DNA from: Fratercula arctica | Lineage: Eukaryota; Chordata; Aves; Charadriiformes; Alcidae | Direction of reading: 5' to 3' | DNA: 64,000 nucleotides | Assembly (NCBI GenBank): GCA_947846985.1 | Contig: CANTUZ010000014.1 | Coordinates: 11,949,837-12,013,836 of the forward strand | Shown: positions 56,701 to 64,000 of the stretch, in pieces | How the letters are laid out: the number at the start of each line of letters is the position of its first letter | Numbering within the stretch: position 1 is the first letter of the stretch | Position numbers and translations under genes: made by a program | Notes under the pieces: generated by a model | The model's database searches: none | What the model was told of the DNA's origin: nothing | The model's input: the letters and a program-made list of their open reading frames with translations, nothing else

Positions 56701-57679
56701 GGATAGGCACCCCTGGGGACATGGGGACATGGGTGACGTGGAGACACGGGGACAGGGACAGGCACCCCTGGGGACACGGGGACGGGGGGGACAGGGCTGG
56801 CGTGTCCCCACGGTGGGCGGTGTGTCCCCAGGCGTGTCCCCGGCCGGGTCCCCGCTGTCACCTGCCGCAGGAGGTGCCCGAGCTCCTGCCGCTTCCGCTG
56901 CAGCGACTCCAGCGCCTCCAGCAGCTCCAGCGCCGCCGCGTCCAGCGCCTCCGGGGACCCTACGGAAACAGGCGCCTATGGGAGACCCTATGGAAACAGG
57001 GCCCTATAGAGCCCCTATGGAAACAGGCGCCTATGGAAACCCTACGGAAACAGGCGCCTATGGGAGACCCTATGGAAACAGGTGCCTATGGGAGACCCTA
57101 CGGAAACAGGGCCCTATAGAGCCCCTACGGAAACAGGTGCCTATGGGAGACCCTACGGAAACAGGCGCCTATGGGAGACCCTACGGAAACACGCCCCTAT
57201 AGGAGACCCTACGGAAACAAGCACCTATAGAGCCCCTACGGAAACAGGCGCCTATGGAAGACCCTACAGAAACAAACCCCTATAGAGACCTTATGGAAAC
57301 AGGCCCCTATAGAGACCCTATGGAAACAGGGCCCTATAGAGCCCCTACGGAAACGCGCCCCTATAGAGCTCCTATGGAAACAGGTGCCTATGGAAGACCC
57401 TAGGGAAACAGGCCCCTATAGAACCCCTACGGAAACAGGCGCCTATGGAAACCCTACGGAAACAGGCCCCTATAGAGCCCCTATGGAAACAGGCCCCTAT
57501 GGGAGACCCTACGGAAACAGGGCCCTATAGACACCCTATGGAAACGCGCCCCTATAGAGCCCCTATGGAAACAGGCCCCTATAGAGCCCCTATGGAAACA
57601 GGCGCCTATAGAGCCCCTACGGAAACAAACCCCGCCGGCCACCCCCAGCCCCTCACCGACCCTCCATCTCCACCTCCAT
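53209..57679 (-). CDS. CCDC115: CCDC115 (Vma22-like V-ATPase assembly factor) with a long repeat-encoded C-terminal tail
   Basis: Helps assemble the V0 sector of the V-ATPase in the ER/Golgi. Exons in order: 57679-57661, 56959-56862, 56175-56093, 55584-55499, 54549-54421, 53879-53209, giving about 361 residues; the human protein has 180. The N-terminal helix ALELLEALESLQRKRQELGHLLRQ is followed by ARYSLG and SLQYGATMVPRV. The family signature PLTWFGVLVPPSLRQAQGSF lies in exon 54549-54421. The last exon starts VALEVAGLQEAAM and then runs into roughly 190 residues of degenerate GDTxTL/GDTMAM hexapeptides, stopping at 53209. A block matching human EEGWLSLAK is missing between exons 2 and 3. The first donor (G|GTCGGT) is weak; it was chosen because it alone keeps phase with a Met start. 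Confidence 0.88.
53945..54415. repeat. CCDC115: TTTTGGGGACCCCCCCC repeat (CCDC115 intron)
   Basis: About 18 units of 22-28 bp, related to the one at 6925-7470 in RBM10. It fills the intron before the last exon. Confidence 0.85.
54585..55495. repeat. CCDC115: CCCAGCACCCCAAATCCCCCC minisatellite (CCDC115 intron)
   Basis: About 22 units of 38-45 bp joining CAGCACCCCAAATCC and CAGCACCCACGGGACC. They are highly homogeneous. Confidence 0.92.
55600..56090. repeat. CCDC115: TGGGGACACCNNTGTCACCCC repeat (CCDC115 intron)
   Basis: About 16 units of 25-35 bp, such as CTGGGGACACCCATGTCAC. They are degenerate. Confidence 0.8.
56180..56800 (+). repeat. CCDC115: GGGGACATGGGGACACGGGTGACA minisatellite (CCDC115 intron)
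   Basis: Short GGGGACA units in a higher-order repeat of about 115-120 bp marked by GGCACCCCTGGGGACATGG. It lies where mammalian CCDC115 encodes a short block missing here. Confidence 0.9.
56965..57640 (+). repeat. CCDC115: CCTATGGAAACAGGCGCCTATG minisatellite (CCDC115 intron 1)
   Basis: About 26 units of 25-28 bp, for example GAGACCCTACGGAAACAGG, with GGCGCC palindromes. Confidence 0.92.
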
Positions 57680-58045
57680 TGCCGCCGCCGCCGCCGGGCC
57701 GCACCGCAACCTCACGCCGGGCCGCCGCCTCCTCCAATCGCAGCCGCCCCTCGCCGCTCCTCCGCCAATCAGCGTGCGCGGCGGGGCGGGAGGCGGGGAC
57801 TGGCTGAGAGAGGGTTGAAGCCGTCTCGGGTACCATTTTGGTTGAGGGCGGTGCGTTGCCCTGCCTCTCTCACCCCCGGCCGCCATCTTGAGTGAGGGCG
57901 GCAGCCATCTTGGGGGTTTGGCCCCGCCCCTCTTCCGGCAGCACCGGGCTCTCCCATTGGTCGCCGGCCGCCCCGCCAATCAGCGGCGGCGGTGCTGGGA
58001 GGTGCCGGCGTGTGGAGAGCGGCGGGGAGCGGAGGCGCTGCCGCC
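57680..58045. promoter_or_regulatory. Divergent CpG-island promoter of CCDC115 (minus) and IMP4 (plus)
   Basis: About 365 bp separate the two start codons. CCAAT boxes lie at 57734, 57765 and 57976 and an inverted one at 57956. GCCATCTTG elements (reverse YY1-like) lie near 57892 and 57904, and an ETS-like CTTCCGG near 57932. No TATA box is seen. The same head-to-head pair exists in mammals. Confidence 0.8.
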
Positions 58046-61000
58046 ATGGTGAGCTGCGAGTGGGGGGAGGGTGTTATTGTAGGGTCGCGGGGGGGTTTGA
58101 CGGGGGGTGTCTCTTTGTGTCCCCTCCCCCGTGTCACCCCGCGGTCCCCCAGTGTCCCCAAGTCCCTTCACGCCCCCCCGCAGTGTCCCCCAGTCTCCTT
58201 ATGTCCCCTCGTGTCCCCCCCCAGTATCCCCATGGCCCCCCAGGGCACCCTCTGCCCCCCCATGGCCCCCCCAGTGTCCTCATGTCCCCCCCCAGTGTCC
58301 CCCTGTCCCTTCACGTCCCCCCCCCAGCGTCCCCATGGCCCCCCAGGGCAACCTCTGCCCCCCCATGGCCCCCCCAGTGTCTCCGTGTCCCTTCACACCC
58401 CGCCCCCCGGTGTCCCCGTGTCCCCCCCGACAGGGCACCCTCTGCCCCCGCCATGTCCCCCCCCCCTCCAGCGTCCCCATGGCCCCCCAGGGCGCCCTTT
58501 GTCCCCCCAGCTCCTTCCAGCGGCCCCCTTCCCCCCTCCTATGCTGCCCCCGCCCCTCCCAACACCCCCCCCCGCCCCCGGTCTCCCCGCCTTGATGTTC
58601 GCCCCCCCCCACAAGCTGCGGCGCCAGGCCCGGGAGCGCCGGGAATACCTGCAGCGCCGGGCGCAGGAGGAGCGGCTGCGGCGGCAGCAGGACAAGAAGG
58701 AACGGCTGCGGCAGGCGCTGGACGGTGAGGGGGGAACCGGGGGGGGTGAGGAAGGGTTTGGGGGGGGGGTAAAGAGGGATTTTGGGGGGGTAAATGGGTG
58801 TTTCAGGGGGGGTTTGGGGGGGTAAATGGGTGTTTCAGGGGGGGGTTGGGGGTAAATGGGAGCTTAAGGGGAGTTTGGGGGGGTAAAGAGGGGTTTGGGG
58901 GGGTAAATGTGTGTTTTGAGGGGGGTTGGGGGGGTAATGGGTGTTTCGGGGGGGTTTGAGGGGGTAAATGGGTGTTTCGGGGGGGTTTTGGGGGTAAATG
59001 GGAGCTTAAGGGGAGTTTGGGGGGGTAAAGAGGGGTTTGGGGGGGGTAAATGTGTGTTTCGGGGGGGGTTGGGGGGGTAAATGGGTGTTTCGTGGGGGGT
59101 TTGAGGGGGTAAATGGGTGTTTCAGGGGGGGTTTTGGGGGTAAATGGGAGCTTAAGGGGAGTTTGGGGGGGTAAAGAGGGGTTTGGGGGAGGTAAATGTG
59201 TGTTTCGGGGGGGGTTGGGGGGGGTAAATGGGTGTTTCGTGGGGGGTTTGAGGGGGTAAATGGGTGTTTCGGGGGGGGTTGGGGGTAAATGGGAGCTTAA
59301 GGGGAGTTTGGGGGGGTAAAGAGGGGTTTGGGGGGGGTAAATGTGTGTTTTGAGGGGGGTTGGGGGGGTAATGGGTGTTTCGGGGGGGTTTGAGGGGGTA
59401 AATGGGTGTTTCAGGGGGGGTTTGAGGGGGTAAATGGGTGTTTCAGGGGGGGTTTTGGGGGTAAATGGGAGCTTAAGGGGAGTTTGGGGGGGTAAAGAGG
59501 GGTTTGGGGGGGGTAAATGTGTGTTTCGGGGGGGTTGGGGGGGTAAATGGATGTTTCAGGGGGGGTTTGGGGGAGTAAATGGGTGTTTCAGGGGGGGGTT
59601 GGGGGGGTAAATGGATGTTTCATGGGGGGTTTGGGGGAGTAAATGGGTGTTTCAGGGGGGGGTTGGGGGGGTAAATGGATGTTTCATGGGGGGTTTGGGG
59701 GAGTAAATGGGTGTTTCAGGGGGGGTTTGAGGGGGTAAATGGGTGTTTCAGGGGGGGTTTTGGGGGTAAATGGGAGCTTAAGGGGAGTTTGGGGGGGTAA
59801 AGAAGGGTTTGGGGGGGTAAATGGGTGTTAGGGGGTAAAATGGAGTTTAAGGGGGGGGTGGGGGCTAAATGGGTGCTTAAGGGGGGGTTTGGGGGGGCAA
59901 ATGGGTGTTTAAGGGGGTGCTGGGGGGGAAAATGGGTGTTTAAGGGGGGTGTTGGGGGGTAAAGCGGGGTTTGGGGGGGTAAATGGGAGTTAAAGGGGGG
60001 GTTGGGGGGGCCAAGGAGGGGTTGGGGGGGTAAAGTGGGGTTGGGCGGGGGGGGGGGGGGCCCAAGGGAATTTGAAGAAATAGATTCTGGGATACAGAGG
60101 CTGGGGGGGGGGGGGCAAAGGGGGTTGGGGGGGTTGGGGGTCATGTTCCCCCCCCCCCAGTTTTGCATGTTCCCCCCCCGCAGAGAACCGGCTGCTGCCC
60201 ACGGAGCTGCGGCGCGAGGCCTTGGCCCTGCAGAAGGAGCTGGAGTTCGACACCCCGGGGCTGGGGGGTGAGTGGGGGGGGGGGGGGGGGCAAAACCCAC
60301 CCCCAAAATTTGGGATGGAATTTGGCCCGTTTGGCCCCAAAATAGGGACTGGATTTGCCCAAATCGCCCCCAAACTACACGAAACTTGCCCAAATTTTGT
60401 CCAAATTTCATGTAAAATTAGGATCAAATTTACTCCATTTTAGCCCAAATTTGTCTGTGAATTTGCCTAAATCTTCCCTGAAATACTCATTAAGTTTTCC
60501 CAAATTCCACTCAAAGTAAGGACCAAATTTTCCCCACTTTACCCCAAATTAAGGGCTGGATTTGCCCAAATTAAGGACCATATTTGCCCCAAATTACCCC
60601 AAATCTGGCTGTTAATTTGCCTTAATGCTCCCCAAAATACAGATTAAATTTGCCCAAATTTCACCAAAAATTAGGACCAAATTTGCCGCAAATTAGGGTC
60701 TGGGTTTGCCTAAATCCCCTCAAAATACACATTAGATTTGCCCAAATTCAGCCCAAAATTAGGACAACATTTGCCCTGTTCTACCCCAAATTTGGCTGTG
60801 AATTGGCCTAAATTCTCCCCAAAATAGAAATTAAGTTTTCCCAAATTTTGCCCAAACGTCATCTTAAAAATTGGACCAAATTTCCCATTTTTTCCCCCAA
60901 ATCGGGGCTCCCTCGGGTGGGGAAGGGGGGGTGGGGTGGAGGAGGGGCCATGGCCAGCCTAAGCCCCGCCCCCAGATGCCGGTTGCCATGACGACGAGTA

Positions 61001-63700
61001 CCGGTGGGCGGGGCTGGAGCCCCCCCGGGTGATGGTCACCACCTCGCGGGAGCCCAGCGCCAGGCTCCGCCTCTTCGCCAAGGTGGGCGGGGCCGAGGGG
61101 GTGGGATTGGCCAATGGGGTAGGAGGGGCAGGGCCAGGGGGTGGGAGGGGGCGGAGCCTCGCTGGGGACGTGGTTTCGGCACGGAGGGGGTGGGGCTCGG
61201 GACCCCCTCGATGGGCGTGGCTTAGGGAGGGGGCGTGGTGTGCAAAAGGGGTGTGGCTTATGGTAGTGAGGGCTTATAGTGTGGGGCGTGGCCTGGAGGA
61301 GGGGAGGGGGCGGTGCCTTCATAAGTAGGCGTGGCCTTCTGTGACCACACCCACTTTGGGTGTGCCCCCAAGGGCTCCATTTACCACTGGGCGGGGGGGG
61401 GGGGGGGGGGGCAGGGTGGGATGTGGGGGGCGATGGGAGGGGGCGGAGCCTTCGTGGGTGGGCGTGGCCTTCTGTGACCACGCCCCTTTTGGCCACACCC
61501 CCAAGAGCTGCATTTGATGCTGTTGGGAGGCCCCATGGTGGGATACGGGGGGGGGGGTGGGTGTGTGTGTGGACGTGGGGGGGCGTGGCCTGGGCGGTGG
61601 GCGTGTCCTTATGTGACCACGCCCCCTTTGCCCCCCCCTCCCCCCCCCCCGCAGGAGCTGTGCCTGCTGATCCCGGGGGCTCGGCGCATGAACCGGGGGC
61701 GGGCGGAGCTGGGGGCCCTGGTGGGGGCCTGCCGTGGGGCGGGGGTCACCGACCTGCTGCTGCTGCACGAGACCCGCGGCCGGCCCGGTGTGGCCCCACG
61801 GCGCGGGGGGGGGGCTCAAGGGAAAGGGGCGGAGCTTGGGGAAAGGGGGCGGGGCTACAGAGAGTGCCTGGAGGGGCGGGACTTGTTACAGGGGGCGTGG
61901 CTAAGGGGAAGGGGCGGAGCTAAGGAAAGGCCCTGGGGTGGGGAAGGGCTTGTAAAAGGGGGTGGGGCCTGGTGGGGACGTCGGGAAAGGGGCGGGGCTT
62001 GTGGGAAGGGGGGTGGGGTCAAGGGGGAAGCCCCTGGATGGGAAAGGGGCGGGGCTAAAGGGGAGGAGGCGGGGCTAAGATTAAGGGGCGTGTCTGAGTG
62101 GGGGAGGGGGCGTGGTTTAAAGGGTTGGGTGGGGCCAAGGGGAGGGGGCGGGGGCTCTGGGGGCTGCCCTATGCTGGGGGCGGGGCTTACGGGGGGGAAC
62201 GAGGGTTAACAGGCGAGGGGCGGGGCTTGTGAGGGGCGGGGCTTGTGAGGGGCGGGGCTTGTGAGGGGGCGTGTCTAACGGTGCCCCCCCCCCCCCAGAC
62301 GGGCTGTCCCTGTGCCACCTGCCCCACGGCCCCACGGCCCACTTCACCCTGAGCGGGGCCGTGCTGCGGCAGGAGGTGGGGGGGCTGGGGGGGGCCCCCC
62401 TGGCTGCCCCCCACCTGCTGCTGCTGCGCATGGACACCCCCCTGGGGCGGCGGGTAGGGACGGGGGGGGGACATGGGGACAGTGGGGGTGGGGGGGACGT
62501 GGGGGGGGACATGAGGACTTGGGGGGGGGGCCTGAGGGGGGATATAGGACATGGGGGGACATTGGAGGGTTGGGGGGGGACACGGGGGACATTGTGGACA
62601 CAGGGGGGACATGAGACATGGGGGACGTGGCACACGGGGGGACATGGGGGGGACAGTGTGGGGGGGGATGGACATGGGACATGGGGACAGTAGGGGGGAC
62701 GTGGGGGATATGGGACACAGGGGGTATGGGGGGGGGACAATGGGGCCGTGAGGGGCCACTGTGTGTCCCAGGGGGTGGTGGCCTTGGCGGGGGGGAGGGG
62801 GGGGAGGTGCCACCACCCTTGTACCCACGTCCCCGTGTGTGTGTGTCCCCCCCAGGTGGGGACGATCCTGAAGCACCTTTTCCCGGTGCCCCGCCCCACC
62901 ACTCGCCGGGTGGTGACATTCGCCAACCAGGACGACGTCATCTTAGTGCGGTGGGTGACACCGGGGGGGGGGGGGGGGGGGAGGACAGGGACACTGCGGG
63001 GGGGGGGACATGGGGACACCCAGGTGACATCGGTGTGTTGTCCCCCCCCCCAGGAACCATGTGTACCGGCGGCGGGGGAGGGAGGTGGAGCTGGAGGAGG
63101 TGGGACCCCGCTTCCAGCTGCGCCGTGAGTGGCCCCCACTGTCCCCAACAGTCCCCAACTGTCCCCAAGGGCACCCGGAGTGTCCCCAGCTGTCCCCAAT
63201 GACCCCAGGAGTGTCCCCAACTGTCCCCATGAGGGTCCCTAGTTGTCCCCAGCTGTCCCCAAGGCTCCCCGACAGCCCCAGGTGTGTCCCCAACTGTCCC
63301 TAATTGCCCCAAGAGTGTCCCCAGTTGTCCCCTACCTGTCCCCAGTGGCCCCGTGATTGTCCCCAACTGCCCCATGAGTGTCCCCAAGGGCCTCGTGTCA
63401 CCAGTTGTCCCCAATGGCCCCAGGAGTGTCCTCAACTGTCCCTAATTGCCCCAGAAGTGTCCTCAATTGTCCCCAGCTGTCCCCAAGGCCCCCCTAAATG
63501 TCCCCAACTGTCCCCAAGGGCCCCATGAGTGTCCTCAACAGCCCCATAGAATGTCCCCAACCTGTCCCCCCATGTCCCCCCCCCCAGCCTACCTCATCCG
63601 CCTGGGGACCCTGGAGCAGGGGGACGCCGCCGACGTGGAATGGCGCTGGCACCCCTACACTGCCACCGCCCCCAAGCGCCGCCTTCTCAGCGCCACCTGA
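58046..63700 (+). CDS. IMP4: IMP4, U3 small nucleolar ribonucleoprotein (9 coding exons, complete)
   Basis: Nucleolar Brix-domain protein that binds U3 snoRNA with IMP3 and MPP10 in early 18S rRNA processing. Exons: 58046-58048 (ATG only), 58616-58724, 60184-60267, 60976-61082, 61655-61787, 62299-62453, 62856-62950, 63054-63124, 63588-63700 (stop TGA 63698-63700), giving 289 residues (human 291). The basic N-terminal coiled coil reads LRRQARERREYLQRR. Brix-domain landmarks follow: DEYRWAGLEPPRVMVTTSREPS, GARRMNRGR, LPHGPTAHFTLSG, ITFANQDD-like VTFANQDDVILVRNHVY, and the closing LGTLEQGDAADVEWRWHPYT. All phases agree. The single-codon first exon was chosen because it yields the family start MLRR. 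Confidence 0.95.
58060..58610. repeat. IMP4: C-rich CCCCCCCAGTGTCCCCATG repeat (IMP4 intron 1)
   Basis: Degenerate units around CCATGGCCCCCCAGGGCA. An in-frame ATG at 58594 just before exon 58616 is not used in the model. Confidence 0.8.
58730..60040 (+). repeat. IMP4: GGGGGGTAAATGGGTGTTTCAG minisatellite (IMP4 intron 2)
   Basis: About 42 units of 28-32 bp, with a higher-order period of roughly 180 bp marked by GGGAGCTTAAGGGGAGTTTG. Confidence 0.93.
60290..60930. repeat. IMP4: TTTGCCCAAATTNNNCCCC degenerate repeat (IMP4 intron 3)
   Basis: AT-richer units with CCAAATTT and ATTAGGACCAAATTTGCC, period roughly 110-120 bp. Confidence 0.8.
61085..62290 (+). repeat. IMP4: GGGGCGGGGCTT/GGGCGTGGCC box repeats (IMP4 introns 4 and 5)
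   Basis: Dense GC boxes at 20-40-bp spacing flank exon 61655-61787. Two units of about 150 bp around GGCGTGGCCTTCTGTGACCA occur near 61328 and 61461. Confidence 0.82.
62460..62850 (+). repeat. IMP4: GGGGGGACATGGGACA repeat (IMP4 intron 6)
   Basis: Short G-rich units, for example GGGGGGACACGGGGGACATT. Nothing else is seen. Confidence 0.8.
63125..63580. repeat. IMP4: TGTCCCCAACTGTCCCCAA repeat (IMP4 last intron)
   Basis: About 30 units of 10-20 bp, starting within 20 bases of the donor at 63124. Confidence 0.85.
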
Positions 63701-64000
63701 CCCCCCATTGGGGACCCCCCCCGCATTGGGGACACCCCCGGACATCGAGGACCCCCCCCGGACCCCTGGGGTCCCCCCCAGATGTCTGGGGACCCCCCAC
63801 ATCTGGGACCCTCCCAGATACTTGGGGACCCCCGCCCACATCGGGGACCCCCCCCAACACCTGGGGACCCCCACACACATCTGGGGACACCCCCCGGACA
63901 TCTGGTACCCCCCCAGATGCCTGGGAATCCCCCCCCCCCCCCCCCCCAAGATCAGGGACACCGCTGGATCCTTGGGGACCCCCCCAAATCTGGGGACCCC
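63701..64000. repeat. IMP4 3' flank, ACATCTGGGGACCCCCC repeat
   Basis: Units of 20-28 bp begin right after the IMP4 stop. No AATAAA is seen before the window ends, so the transcript end is undefined. Confidence 0.8.

Noticed and set aside
57653..57979. Upstream Met extending the CCDC115 frame (108-codon frame)
   Set aside because: It runs through the CpG-island promoter, shares no family similarity and does not join exon 2 in phase with the strong donor.
58594..58724. ATG at 58594 as the IMP4 start
   Set aside because: Splicing the ATG at 58046 to 58616 gives the conserved MLRR opening; the alternative adds unconserved FAPPHK. Kept only as a possible minor start.

Overview
This window is vertebrate genomic DNA, most likely from a bird and probably from a GC-rich microchromosome. 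No species can be named from the sequence alone. The evidence is five split genes with canonical GT-AG introns, proteins close to their vertebrate orthologues, extreme G/C skew, an ERV-L-like retrovirus, and almost every intron filled by minisatellite DNA. It is not prokaryotic. Nearly all long open frames are artefacts of the repeats; the real coding sequence lies in short exons.

Layout. (1) Positions 1-21990, minus strand: RBM10, a splicing regulator. Eighteen coding exons run from the start codon at 20971 to an exon at 1664-1729. The 3' part (C2H2 finger and G-patch) lies off the left edge. (2) 21850-22210: shared divergent promoter with four inverted CCAAT boxes. (3) 22210-24446, plus strand: NDUFB11, a complex I subunit, three coding exons and an AATAAA. 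(4) 24470-25640: intergenic degenerate tandem repeat. (5) 25640-51870, plus strand: UBA1, the ubiquitin-activating E1, complete in 25 coding exons (about 1,051 residues). (6) 33532-36957: a young, internally deleted ERV inserted antisense in the UBA1 intron between exons ending at 33033 and starting at 37562. It has near-identical LTRs, a 5-bp target duplication (TCCAG) and a tRNA-Lys-type primer site. (7) 51870-52690: about 25 copies of a YY1-like motif between the convergent 3' ends of UBA1 and CCDC115. (8) 52705-57679, minus strand: CCDC115, a V-ATPase assembly factor, whose last exon reads into a minisatellite and roughly doubles the protein. (9) 57680-58045: second divergent promoter. (10) 58046-63700, plus strand: IMP4, a U3 snoRNP protein, complete in nine coding exons.

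The genes do not form a pathway. All are housekeeping genes: splicing, respiration, ubiquitin activation, V-ATPase assembly and rRNA processing. RBM10/NDUFB11 and CCDC115/IMP4 are head-to-head pairs that are also neighbours in mammals. UBA1 joins the two blocks here, whereas in human the blocks lie on X and chromosome 2. Exon limits were read by eye from splice sites, reading phase and family similarity; they are good to a few bases, with weaker points flagged. The most unusual features are the protein-coding minisatellite in CCDC115, the YY1-like array, palindromic minisatellite cores abutting 5' splice sites, and the recent ERV.
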